Shown here piece after piece: positions 43,818 through 52,007 of a stretch of 64,000 nt of DNA (positions are counted from its first letter, which is position 1; each line of letters begins with the position of its first letter). The notes under the pieces are model-generated. The model worked only from the letters and a program-made list of their open reading frames with translations, did no database searches and was not told where the DNA came from. Position numbers and translations under genes: made by a program. The stretch spans positions 1 through 64,000 of the forward strand of contig NZ_JBNPWZ010000011.1 of the NCBI RefSeq assembly GCF_050433565.1, written 5' to 3'. The DNA is from Ornithinibacillus bavariensis (GTDB lineage: Bacteria; Bacillota; Bacilli; Bacillales; Amphibacillaceae).

Positions 43818-44012
43818 ATGGAAGAAAGATTGGTAGAGTTCGTGAATTGCGGGATTTGTGAGGAAAAGAAACATCAAGGAATCCATATATACAATATGTT
43901 TATTTGTACAGAGTGCGAGTATAATATCATTCATACCGAGCCTCGTGAGGAAAAATATAATTATTATTTAAAAAAGCTAAAAAATATTAATAGACCCTCA
44001 ATACTTTCATAG
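43818..44012 (+). CDS. csfB: Anti-sigma factor CsfB (Gin)
   Basis: 64 aa, the same length as in B. subtilis. Zinc-finger pattern CGICEEKK...CTEC needed for binding sigma-G (and sigma-E), plus the C-terminal YYLKKLKNI. It prevents premature late forespore transcription. ATG 43818 has GGAGG 8 nt upstream. In B. subtilis xpaC and yaaN follow; here they are absent. Confidence 0.93.
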   Translation: MEERLVEFVNCGICEEKKHQGIHIYNMFICTECEYNIIHTEPREEKYNYYLKKLKNINRPSILS

Positions 44013-44022
44013 ATTTTTTTGG

Positions 44023-44059
44023 AAATAGCCTTTGTACTAGGATTACAAAGGCTATTTTT
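44023..44059 (+). terminator. Terminator after csfB
   Basis: AAATAGCCTTTGTA/TACAAAGGCTATTT stem with one mismatch, then TTTG. Confidence 0.85.
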
Positions 44060-44102
44060 GTTGGTATGATAAGAATAATAGTTTTTCAGGAGGAACATGA
44101 GA

Positions 44103-45515
44103 ATGAACCATCAGGAAATGCCACTGTTCTATCAGCTAGTACAGTTCGCGGAAAAAAAACCATTCTCCTTTCATGTACCAGGACATAAGAATGGGACGGT
44201 TTTTTTAGAAGAAGCGAGGGAATATTTTAAGGCTATTTTACCGTTGGATGTTACTGAATTAACAGGGTTAGATGATTTACATGCAGCACAGGGTGTGATC
44301 TTCGAAGCGGAGAAATTGGCAGCGGAATACTTTAAAGCAGATTACACATTTTTCCTGGTTGGGGGTAGTACGGCTGGTAATTTGGCAATGATTTTATCAA
44401 CCTGCGCACCAGGAGATAAAATTATTGTGCAGCGGAACTGCCATAAATCCATTATGAATGGTCTGGAGCTGAGTGGTGCAAAGCCAATTTTTATTCGTCC
44501 AGAATATGACAAGTCTGTCTGTCGTTATACCGCACCAGATTATTCTACGGTGGAGAATGCACTACATGAAAATCCCGATGCAAAGGGACTAGTATTAACG
44601 TATCCTGACTATTTTGGTCATACATATGCATTAAAGCATATGATTGATTTAGCCCACCGATACCAAATTCCTGTCTTAGTAGATGAAGCGCATGGTGTTC
44701 ATTTTAGCCTTGGTGATCCTTTTCCTATTTCTGCTGTGGAGCTTGGGGCGGATTTAGTGGTTCAATCGGCACATAAGATGGCACCTGCAATGACGATGGC
44801 TTCATTTTTACATATGAAATCAGATTTACTATCAAGGGATCGTGTACAGCATTATTTACAAATGCTTCAGTCAAGTAGTCCATCCTATCCATTAATGGCC
44901 TCACTTGATATAGCAAGAGCCTATCTAGCTTCACTATCAAAGGAAAAAATAAATACGATATTAACTAGTGCTCATCGGTTAAGGCAACTATTTAGCCAAG
45001 GAAAGGATTGGGATGTGTTGCCCAGTCATGATCCATTGAAAATAACGCTACAGGTTCAGGAAGGCTTATCTGGCTATGAAATAGCACATGAATTTGAAAA
45101 GCATCTACTATACCCAGAGCTAGCAACAGATAAGCAAGTTTTATTTATACACGGACTAGAAGAATTCCGGGATTTTAATCGTGTGGAAAACATCGTGAAA
45201 AACATGAACGAACAATATAAATATAAGACAAATCATGCTACAATAGAGATAGGAACATTATTTAAAGAACCAATACAAGAACTAGCTGTTTCCTATCATG
45301 AGATGTTTAAGTTAGCTAAGAAGAAAGCTAAACTAGAGGAGACAGTAGGATACATTGCTGCAGAAGCAGTAATTCCATATCCCCCAGGAATACCTGTGAT
45401 TTTAAAGGGGGAGCGAATTACAGAAGAACAAATTCGCCTAATTCGGCATTTAATACAACAAGGAGCAACATTTCAACACCACGATATCGAACAAGGCATC
45501 GAAGTTTTTGAATGA
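44103..45515 (+). CDS. yaaO: Orn/Lys/Arg decarboxylase family protein YaaO
   Basis: 470 aa, short PLP-dependent (fold I) decarboxylase. N-terminal FHVPGHKNG, substrate/PLP region TELTGLDDLH, PLP aspartate in VDEAHGVH and Schiff-base lysine in QSAHKMAPA. Substrate not known: related short enzymes include arginine decarboxylase SpeA. ATG 44103 favoured (AGGAGG 9 nt upstream) over ATG 44097. Followed after 20 bp by tmk. Confidence 0.92.
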   Translation: MNHQEMPLFYQLVQFAEKKPFSFHVPGHKNGTVFLEEAREYFKAILPLDVTELTGLDDLHAAQGVIFEAEKLAAEYFKADYTFFLVGGSTAGNLAMILSTCAPGDKIIVQRNCHKSIMNGLELSGAKPIFIRPEYDKSVCRYTAPDYSTVENALHENPDAKGLVLTYPDYFGHTYALKHMIDLAHRYQIPVLVDEAHGVHFSLGDPFPISAVELGADLVVQSAHKMAPAMTMASFLHMKSDLLSRDRVQHYLQMLQSSSPSYPLMASLDIARAYLASLSKEKINTILTSAHRLRQLFSQGKDWDVLPSHDPLKITLQVQEGLSGYEIAHEFEKHLLYPELATDKQVLFIHGLEEFRDFNRVENIVKNMNEQYKYKTNHATIEIGTLFKEPIQELAVSYHEMFKLAKKKAKLEETVGYIAAEAVIPYPPGIPVILKGERITEEQIRLIRHLIQQGATFQHHDIEQGIEVFE

Positions 45516-45535
45516 GCTAAAGGAGAAGACAAAAG

Positions 45536-46171
45536 GTGAGTGGTTATTTTATAACATTTGAAGGTGTGGAGGGTGCTGGAAAAACGTCAATCCTTCATTC
45601 TGTGGGAACGAAGCTACAAGAATTAGGATACGATGTGGTCACAACAAGAGAGCCTGGCGGAATTGATATAGCGGAGAAGATTCGCGATATTATTTTAAAT
45701 CCAACCCACACGGCAATGGATGGGCGAACAGAGGCATTATTATATGCAGCTGCTAGAAGACAGCATCTAGTGGAAAAGGTTTTACCATTGCTTGAAAAAG
45801 GGAAAGTAATATTATGTGACAGATTTATTGATAGTAGCCTTGCCTATCAAGGGTATGCAAGAGATCTAGGGATGGATGAAGTGTTTACCATCAATCAATT
45901 TGCCATCCAGAATGCGATGCCAGATCTAACCTTACTTTTTGATATTGAACCAAAAAAAGGGCTAGAGCGCATAGCGGCAAACAAGGATCGAGAACGTAAT
46001 CGATTAGATTTAGAAAAAATTGCTTTCCACGAAAAAGTGTACGAAGCCTATCAGATACTAGTTAAGCAATTTCCAGAACGTATTAAGGTAATTAATGCAG
46101 ACCAAACTAAGGAAAAGGTAGAAAGTGACAGCTTATCATTAATAACCCATTTTTTAAATACAATCAATTAA
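45536..46171 (+). CDS. tmk: Thymidylate kinase
   Basis: 211 aa. dTMP to dTDP. P-loop FEGVEGAGKTS, TREPGG, DRFIDSSLAYQG, and a lid region with ANKDRERNRL. Start is GTG 45536 with AAAGGAG about 10 nt upstream. Operon with yaaO before and darA, yaaR, holB after. Confidence 0.97.
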   Translation: MSGYFITFEGVEGAGKTSILHSVGTKLQELGYDVVTTREPGGIDIAEKIRDIILNPTHTAMDGRTEALLYAAARRQHLVEKVLPLLEKGKVILCDRFIDSSLAYQGYARDLGMDEVFTINQFAIQNAMPDLTLLFDIEPKKGLERIAANKDRERNRLDLEKIAFHEKVYEAYQILVKQFPERIKVINADQTKEKVESDSLSLITHFLNTIN

Positions 46172-46186
46172 AGGAGAGGGTTTTTT

Positions 46187-46516
46187 ATGAAACTAGTAAT
46201 GGCGGTAATTCAGGATAAGGATTCCAATCGTTTAACAGATGCACTAGGAAAGAGCAATTACCAATCTACAAAGCTTGCAACAACCGGTGGTTTTTTGAAG
46301 GAAGGAAATACGACGTTAATTATTGGCTGTGAGGATGAGTATGTAGATGATGTGCTTCAAATCATCAAGGAAAATTGCTCACACCGCGAACAAATGGTAG
46401 CACCAATTTCACCAATGGGCGGAAATGCGGATTCTTATATTCCAAGACCAGTTAAGGTTGAAGTTGGCGGTGCAACAGTATTTGTGTTACCAATTGAATC
46501 TTTTTTTCAGTTTTAA
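46187..46516 (+). CDS. darA: c-di-AMP receptor DarA (PII-like, YaaQ)
   Basis: 109 aa. PII-like trimeric fold; conserved c-di-AMP contacts in KLATTGGFLKEGNTT and the C-terminal GGATVFVLP. Effector protein for cyclic di-AMP in Bacillaceae. AAAGGAG upstream; position between tmk and yaaR conserved. Confidence 0.95.
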   Translation: MKLVMAVIQDKDSNRLTDALGKSNYQSTKLATTGGFLKEGNTTLIIGCEDEYVDDVLQIIKENCSHREQMVAPISPMGGNADSYIPRPVKVEVGGATVFVLPIESFFQF

Positions 46517-46549
46517 ATTAAGGTAAAAAAGTCAAAGGAGGGCTGAACA

Positions 46550-46990
46550 GTGAAAATAAGTCAGGAAATGTTAAAGCAGGTGGATACATCACAAAAGAAT
46601 GTTCGTACAACCAAAAATAACCAGCTATCGTTTGAGTCCATTGTTCAGTCCCAAACCCAAAAGCTACAACAAAATGAATTACAAAGGCTAATGAATGATA
46701 TAACTGTGCAAGGTGATCGATTGGCTCGGTTTCGAGCGTTTAAGGATTTAGTGAAATTTAAACGATTAATTAAACGATTTTTAGAGGAAGCTGTAACGAA
46801 TGGACTGGATATCGAAAAGTCTTTGAGCTTTAGTTATACAGGCAGTAGCCGAAATCTAACACTCGTTAAACAAATAGATGAGAAGTTAATGGAATTAACA
46901 GAAGAAATTATGAATCAAGAAAAAAAATCAGTAGACCTACTAGGGTTAATAGGTGAAATTAAGGGTTTACTGATTAATATATATACGTAA
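46550..46990 (+). CDS. yaaR: DUF327 protein YaaR
   Basis: 146 aa, predominantly helical, charged, with KFKRLIKRFLEEAV as the most conserved part. No known function. AAAGGAGGG directly upstream. Sits between darA and holB, as in B. subtilis. Confidence 0.9.
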   Translation: MKISQEMLKQVDTSQKNVRTTKNNQLSFESIVQSQTQKLQQNELQRLMNDITVQGDRLARFRAFKDLVKFKRLIKRFLEEAVTNGLDIEKSLSFSYTGSSRNLTLVKQIDEKLMELTEEIMNQEKKSVDLLGLIGEIKGLLINIYT

Positions 46991-47016
46991 TAGTTGGACA
47001 AGCTGTTTAAGGTGGA

Positions 47017-48012
47017 TTGAAATCTATGAAATCGTGGTCTGACGTGGCTGAGATACAGCCTTTGGCTAGTAAAATAATAACGAATAGTATTCAAAAGGAC
47101 CGCATATCTCATGCTTATTTAATTCAGGGTGCTCGAGGGACAGGAAAAGAAGCAATTGCTACACTAATTGCCAAGGTATTGTTCTGTGAGAATAAATCTG
47201 GTGTTAATCCTTGTTTAATTTGCAATGCGTGTAAACGAATAGATTCTAGAAATCATCCTGATGTTCATTGGATTGAGCCAGAAGGACAATCCATTAAGAT
47301 AGAACAAATTAAAAATCTACAAAAGGAATTCACATATTCAGGTCTTGAATCGGAACAAAAGGCTTATATTATAAAGGGTGCAGATACATTAACAACAAAT
47401 GCTGCAAACCGTATTTTAAAGTTCTTGGAGGAGCCGAACAAAAAGACGACTGCCATCATGCTAACGGAAAATAGTCAAGCAATCTTGCCGACTATTCGCT
47501 CAAGATGTCAGGTTATTGATTTGCAGCCTTTAAATCCGTATCATTTAAAGCAAAGATTACTAGATACAGGATTAAGTGAGGCAAATGCTAAATTAATGAG
47601 TGCACTAACCAATAATTTGGATGAGGCAATCTCGTTAAGTCAAGATGAGTGGTTTGCCGAAGCACGAAAATTAGTGGTACAATTAGTAGAAACATTTACA
47701 GATAATTCAAATGATGTATATTTATTTATACATAATCATTGGATGCAGCATTTTAAGGAACGAATTCAACTAGAGCAAGGATTGGATTTATTGCTTTTAG
47801 CGTTTAAGGATATTCTTTATTTTCAAATTGGAATCGAAAATGCTTCTGTTTTCTTTCACCAAAATGAACGCCTTGAGCAAATGGGTATGTCCTTTTCACA
47901 GGAAAAACTGATTGCCATCCTCCATGATTTGCTAAAGGCAAAACAAAAATTGAAGCAAAATGTTCATCCAACACTTGTGATGGAACAGGTTACACTTCAA
48001 ATACAGAGGTGA
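47017..48012 (+). CDS. holB: DNA polymerase III delta' subunit
   Basis: 331 aa. Clamp-loader subunit, paralogous to dnaX at the N-terminus. P-loop-like GARGTGKEAI, four-Cys zinc module near 65-77, and RSRCQVIDLQPL (SRC motif). A lysine follows the first GTGK where an ATPase has T/S, fitting the ATP-inert delta' role. Confidence 0.94.
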   Translation: MKSMKSWSDVAEIQPLASKIITNSIQKDRISHAYLIQGARGTGKEAIATLIAKVLFCENKSGVNPCLICNACKRIDSRNHPDVHWIEPEGQSIKIEQIKNLQKEFTYSGLESEQKAYIIKGADTLTTNAANRILKFLEEPNKKTTAIMLTENSQAILPTIRSRCQVIDLQPLNPYHLKQRLLDTGLSEANAKLMSALTNNLDEAISLSQDEWFAEARKLVVQLVETFTDNSNDVYLFIHNHWMQHFKERIQLEQGLDLLLLAFKDILYFQIGIENASVFFHQNERLEQMGMSFSQEKLIAILHDLLKAKQKLKQNVHPTLVMEQVTLQIQR

Positions 48013-48016
48013 TGAT

Positions 48017-48844
48017 ATGATAGGAGTAATAGGCGTCCGCTTTAAAAAAGCGGGTAAAATATATTATTTTGACCCTGCCGGCTTTGATATTGAGAATGAT
48101 AGTTATGTGATTGTCGAAACGGTACGAGGAATCGAATTTGGTAAAGTAGTAATTGCCAAGAAGGAAGTCGATGAGGAGGATGTTGTTCTCCCTCTTAAAA
48201 AGGTTCTCCGTGTTGCTAATGACAAGGATAAATTAACGGTTATGGAGAACAAGGAATATGCAGACCAGGCATTCCGAGCTTGCACGGATAAAATTGAAGA
48301 GCATGGCCTAGATATGAATTTGGTTGATGTCGAATATACCTTCGACCGAAATAAAATTATCTTTTATTTTACAGCAGATGGTCGTGTAGATTTTCGTGAG
48401 CTTGTTAAGGACTTAGCTGCAATGTTTAAAACAAGAATAGAATTAAGGCAAATTGGTGTTCGTGACGAAGCCAAAATGCTAGGTGGAATTGGTCCCTGTG
48501 GTAGAATGCTATGCTGTTCTACATTTTTAGGAGATTTCGAGCCAGTTTCTATTAAAATGGCGAAGGATCAAAACCTTTCTCTTAATCCAGCAAAAATATC
48601 TGGATTATGTGGCAGGTTAATGTGTTGTCTAAAATACGAGAACGATGAATATGAGGCAGCTAAGAGAGAACTACCTGATTTAGGTGAGCATGTGAAAACA
48701 CCTCACGGGGAGGGTCATGTTGTCGGTTTAAATATTCTGGATCGTGTCATTCAAATAGAAATCCCGGAAATTGAACGAACTATTGAATATACCTTGGATG
48801 AACTCATCGAAGAAGGAATTGTTACAGCTCAGGGCCAAGAATAA
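48017..48844 (+). CDS. ricT: PSP1-domain protein RicT (YaaT)
   Basis: 275 aa. Component of the Y (RicAFT) complex, which stimulates RNase Y-dependent maturation and sporulation/competence phosphorelay in B. subtilis. Cysteines for an Fe-S cluster: GPCGRMLCC and SGLCGRLMCC (near 155-200). GTGATG region supplies the ribosome site; starts 4 bp after holB. Confidence 0.95.
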   Translation: MIGVIGVRFKKAGKIYYFDPAGFDIENDSYVIVETVRGIEFGKVVIAKKEVDEEDVVLPLKKVLRVANDKDKLTVMENKEYADQAFRACTDKIEEHGLDMNLVDVEYTFDRNKIIFYFTADGRVDFRELVKDLAAMFKTRIELRQIGVRDEAKMLGGIGPCGRMLCCSTFLGDFEPVSIKMAKDQNLSLNPAKISGLCGRLMCCLKYENDEYEAAKRELPDLGEHVKTPHGEGHVVGLNILDRVIQIEIPEIERTIEYTLDELIEEGIVTAQGQE

Positions 48845-48858
48845 CGGAGTGAGTCGAA

Positions 48859-49203
48859 TTGCAAAAAAGACAGTTATTTGATCAAGTATCAGATATGGAA
48901 AAACAAATTGGCGAACTGTATGAACAGCTAGGAGAGCTAAAAGGAAAGTTAAGTGACCTACTTGAGGAAAACCATCGACTATCCATGGAAAATCATCATC
49001 TGCGGAACAGATTAGAGCTGGAAGAAGCAGCTCAGGATAAAGTAGGTGAGGAAATGGAATCGTTGAAGGTGCCGAGTGAAGGTTATGATAACCTAGCTCG
49101 ATTATATGAAGAAGGATTTCACATTTGTAACTTGGAATTTGGCAGTCCCCGCAGAAACGAGGACTGTATGTTTTGTTTAGATTTTCTTAGCAAAACAAAA
49201 TAA
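48859..49203 (+). CDS. yabA: Replication initiation control protein YabA
   Basis: 114 aa. N-terminal coiled coil (about 1-60, heptads of leucine) for tetramerisation; C-terminal zinc-binding HICNLEFG...DCMFCLDFL binds DnaA and DnaN and limits over-initiation. Start is TTG 48859, with GGAGTGAG about 8 nt upstream. It links the origin at 8-10 kb with the clamp. Confidence 0.95.
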   Translation: MQKRQLFDQVSDMEKQIGELYEQLGELKGKLSDLLEENHRLSMENHHLRNRLELEEAAQDKVGEEMESLKVPSEGYDNLARLYEEGFHICNLEFGSPRRNEDCMFCLDFLSKTK

Positions 49204-49212
49204 CGTATAATA

Positions 49213-49246
49213 AAGCTGTTTGGAGAATACCAAGCAGCTTTTTTCT
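49213..49246 (+). terminator. Terminator after yabA
   Basis: AAAGCTGTTTGG/CCAAGCAGCTTT stem with a mismatch, then TTTTC. The following gap to 49406 has no recognised element. Confidence 0.8.
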
Positions 49247-49406
49247 TTTAGAATATTTTACCCATATCTTTTTGTTAAAACAGTCACATAGCCAAAATTA
49301 GCGGAGTGTATTCGGACCACGGGTTTGGCCGAAGCAACTATCTATGAGTATTGCTTTAGATAATTAAATAAAATAATGTTGAAAATCAATAAGAAAGGGA
49401 ATTTCC

Positions 49407-50147
49407 ATGGTTCAACTATATGATGATGAACGACTAGACTATCTAGTCGCAGATGAAAGCTTACAAATTATTCAAAGTCCTACTGCCTTCTCCTTTTCCC
49501 TTGATGCCGTATTATTAGCAAATTTTGCGTCTATACCAATAAGTAGAGGGTCTATATTAGACCTATGTAGTGGGAATGGGGCAATTCCACTCTTGCTTTC
49601 AAGACATACAAGAGCATCGATTATTGGAGTAGAAATTCAGGACCGTATTATAAGTATGGCAAAGCGCAGTATTGAACTAAATGATTTAACAGAGAAAATA
49701 ACGATGATACATGGTGATATCCGTAATTTAAAGGATCAGCTTCAGCATAGTAGCTTTGATACAGTAACCTGTAATCCACCTTATTTTAAAACACCTCATC
49801 GTACGGAGTATAATCAAAATGAGTACTTAACCATTGCGAGACATGAGCTATATTGTACCTTAGAGGATGCGGTGAAGGCATGTAAATTATATGTGAAACC
49901 AGGTGGTAAGGTCGCTATGGTACATCGCCCAGGTAGACTTGTCGATATCATAATGACATTTAGAGAACATAAAATTGAGCCCAAGCGTTTACGTCTTGTC
50001 TATCCAAAAAAAGGACGTGAAGCGAATATGCTATTAATAGAGGGAATTCGTGATGGGAAAGCAGATTTACATATCCTACCACCATTAATTATCTATAAGG
50101 ACGATGGAACCTATACAGATGAAGCAAAGGAGATTATTTATGACTGA
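49407..50147 (+). CDS. yabB: tRNA1(Val) (adenine37-N6)-methyltransferase family protein YabB
   Basis: 246 aa. SAM methyltransferase with glycine loop LDLCSGNGAIPLL and catalytic NPPYFKT, an N6-adenine signature. Related to E. coli TrmN6. Stop overlaps yazA by 8 bp. Confidence 0.9.
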   Translation: MVQLYDDERLDYLVADESLQIIQSPTAFSFSLDAVLLANFASIPISRGSILDLCSGNGAIPLLLSRHTRASIIGVEIQDRIISMAKRSIELNDLTEKITMIHGDIRNLKDQLQHSSFDTVTCNPPYFKTPHRTEYNQNEYLTIARHELYCTLEDAVKACKLYVKPGGKVAMVHRPGRLVDIIMTFREHKIEPKRLRLVYPKKGREANMLLIEGIRDGKADLHILPPLIIYKDDGTYTDEAKEIIYD

Positions 50148-50433
50148 GGAAGAACATACTGTCTATATCTTAAAATGCAATGATAACACGCTATATACAG
50201 GTTACACGAATGATCTTGAGCATCGCCTAAAAATGCATGAGTCTGGAAAAGGTGCTAAATATACACGTGGTCGAGGCCCCTTTCAAGTGATGTTTGTAGA
50301 AAGATATCCAACAAAGGAAGCTGCAATGAAGCGAGAATATGAAATTAAGCAATTAACAAGAAAAGGAAAGTTTCAATTAATACGTGATAAATTGAAAGAG
50401 GTTATGCATTATGCTGATTCAAAAGAGCTTTGA
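50140..50433 (+). CDS. yazA: GIY-YIG endonuclease-family protein YazA
   Basis: 97 aa, a single UPF0213-type GIY-YIG domain: VYILKC, LYTGYTND, the conserved Arg in LEHRLKMH, and KYTRGRGPF. ATG 50140 chosen because AAAGGAG precedes it. Probably structure-specific nuclease; role unproven. Overlaps yabB and rsmI. Confidence 0.93.
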   Translation: MTEEEHTVYILKCNDNTLYTGYTNDLEHRLKMHESGKGAKYTRGRGPFQVMFVERYPTKEAAMKREYEIKQLTRKGKFQLIRDKLKEVMHYADSKEL

Positions 50434-51286
50434 GCCTCGAGATGAAGGTACGTTATATGTGGTTCCAACACCGATAGGAAATTTAGAGGATATAACCTAT
50501 CGTGCTCTTTCTACCTTACAAACAGTCTCTGTAATTGCTGCAGAAGATACTAGAAATACGAAAAAGCTACTGAATCATTTTGAAATATCTACACCACTTC
50601 TTAGTTATCATGAGCACAATAAACTGGAAAGGGAAAAGCAACTGTTAGAACGGTTAGCAAATGGAGAATCGATTGCTATTGTTAGTGATGCAGGCATGCC
50701 GGCAATCTCAGACCCAGGGTTTGAGATCGTAGAAGCAGCTATCCAGCATCAATATTCTGTTGTTGTTTTACCTGGAGCAAATGCAGCCTTATGTGCGTTA
50801 GTTGGTTCAGGGTTATCTAGTAGGGAATTTCTATTCTATGGATTTTTGCCGAGAAAACAAAAAGATAAGGAGGCTGAGCTTGACCGTCTAGGTAGGTTGA
50901 AAGCGACTCTATTATTTTACGAATCCCCTTATCGAATAAAGGATACATTAAGGATAATTTCTAAAACACTGGGAAATAGGAGAATCGCTATTGCTCGTGA
51001 ATTGACAAAGCGATTTGAGGAATTTGTTCGAGGTACAGTGGAAGAGCTGGTAGGTTGGGCTGAGGAACAAGAGCTAAAAGGTGAATTCTGTATTGTAGTA
51101 GAAGGTAGTTCTGAAGAGCCAATAAATATAGAAGCTAATTGGTGGGATGGTTTAACTGTAGTGGAGCATGTTGAATATTACATGAACGAAAAAGGTCTAT
51201 CTAGTAAGGATGCTATTAAACAGGTTGCTAAGGATAGAGGCTTACCAAAGCGTGACGTATATCAAAGCTATCACATAAAAGAGTAA
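50411..51286 (+). CDS. rsmI: 16S rRNA (cytidine1402-2'-O)-methyltransferase RsmI
   Basis: 291 aa, tetrapyrrole-methylase fold. Motifs: VPTPIGNLEDIT, AEDTRNTKKLL, SDAGMPAISDPG and PGANAALCAL. The C-terminus has the extra domain ending PKRDVYQSYH. Starts within yazA (23-bp overlap). Followed by a strong terminator. Confidence 0.96.
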   Translation: MLIQKSFEPRDEGTLYVVPTPIGNLEDITYRALSTLQTVSVIAAEDTRNTKKLLNHFEISTPLLSYHEHNKLEREKQLLERLANGESIAIVSDAGMPAISDPGFEIVEAAIQHQYSVVVLPGANAALCALVGSGLSSREFLFYGFLPRKQKDKEAELDRLGRLKATLLFYESPYRIKDTLRIISKTLGNRRIAIARELTKRFEEFVRGTVEELVGWAEEQELKGEFCIVVEGSSEEPINIEANWWDGLTVVEHVEYYMNEKGLSSKDAIKQVAKDRGLPKRDVYQSYHIKE

Positions 51287-51303
51287 AATTTTCCTGAAAA
51301 ACA

Positions 51304-51343
51304 TAAAAAAAGAGCCAAAACCTATTCAGTTTGGCCCTTTTTT
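51304..51343. terminator. Bidirectional terminator between rsmI and abrB
   Basis: AAAAAAGAGCCAAAAC/GTTTGGCCCTTTTTT stem with A- and T-flanks. Serves both convergent genes. Confidence 0.85.
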
Positions 51344-51370
51344 ATGTTTTTCATAACTTTTTTTCATAGC

Positions 51371-51646
51371 TTATTTAAAACGTGATTGAATTTCTTGTAT
51401 GAGAAGCTTGGCGCCCTCTGGACTTAAAACAATTTTACCGTCTGCCAATGCGATATTCTCATCAGAGGATTCACCAGTAATTTGACAGGCCATATTTGGT
51501 TGATACTTCTTTAAAATGACCTTGTCATTGTCAACGTAAATTTCTAATGGATCTTTAATGTTTATGTCCAATGTCCGTCGTAACTCTATTGGAATTACGA
51601 CCCTTCCCAACTCATCTACTTTTCTAACAATGCCAGTTGATTTCAT
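51371..51646 (-). CDS. abrB: Transition-state regulator AbrB
   Basis: 91 aa. N-terminal swapped-hairpin DNA-binding domain (STGIVRKVDELGRVVIPIELRR, here 20+ residues conserved through position 55) and C-terminal multimerisation domain. Represses stationary-phase genes during growth; itself repressed by Spo0A-P. Shine-Dalgarno AGGAGG. Confidence 0.96.
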   Translation of the reverse strand: MKSTGIVRKVDELGRVVIPIELRRTLDINIKDPLEIYVDNDKVILKKYQPNMACQITGESSDENIALADGKIVLSPEGAKLLIQEIQSRFK

Positions 51647-51680
51647 AATACTTTCCCCTCCTCCTAATAATCACACATAA

Positions 51681-51697
51681 ATCGTCACTTTTCGACA
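51681..51697 (-). promoter_or_regulatory. Paired Spo0A boxes in the abrB leader
   Basis: On the minus strand TGTCGAAAAGTGACGAT: one perfect 0A box (TGTCGAA) and one variant (TGACGAT) 3 bp apart, just downstream of the promoter. Same arrangement as the Spo0A repression site of B. subtilis abrB. Confidence 0.8.
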
Positions 51698-51710
51698 TTT
51701 CTTTTGCTTA

Positions 51711-51740
51711 ATATTAGCAAAAATATCCTATTATCGTCAA
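51711..51740 (-). promoter_or_regulatory. Promoter of abrB
   Basis: -35 TTGACG (51740-51735), 18-bp spacer, -10 TAATAT (51716-51711). Precedes the 0A boxes. Confidence 0.7.
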
Positions 51741-51941
51741 TTATATTCAGAAAAAACAAGAAATAATAGGAAAATTTTATGAATAACATTCTTTTCTTAC
51801 CCCTTATACGATAGAACTAAACCATTTTCTTATAAATTCAATAATATTTTCCAATCGTTTTTATAAAAAGGGAGGGATTAACAATAGAGAATTCGGAGAA
51901 TAATTGCATGAAAGAGCCTTTCTAATAAACAAATATGGAAA

Positions 51942-51967
51942 TCTATTGTTAAAATAGATACAATAGA
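51942..51967. promoter_or_regulatory. Inverted repeat upstream of metS
   Basis: TCTATTGT (51942-51949) and ACAATAGA (51960-51967), 10-bp spacer, 40 bp before metS. It may be an operator or overlap the -10 (TACAAT). No T-box or SAM riboswitch was seen in this gap. Confidence 0.4.
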
Positions 51968-52007
51968 AGAATCATTGAATCATCAAATATGACGAGGAGG
52001 TAATAGA

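Noticed and set aside
51740..52007. T-box or SAM riboswitch upstream of metG
   Set aside because: No T-box core GGGTGGNACCGCG-like sequence, specifier stem or terminator-antiterminator pair is present.
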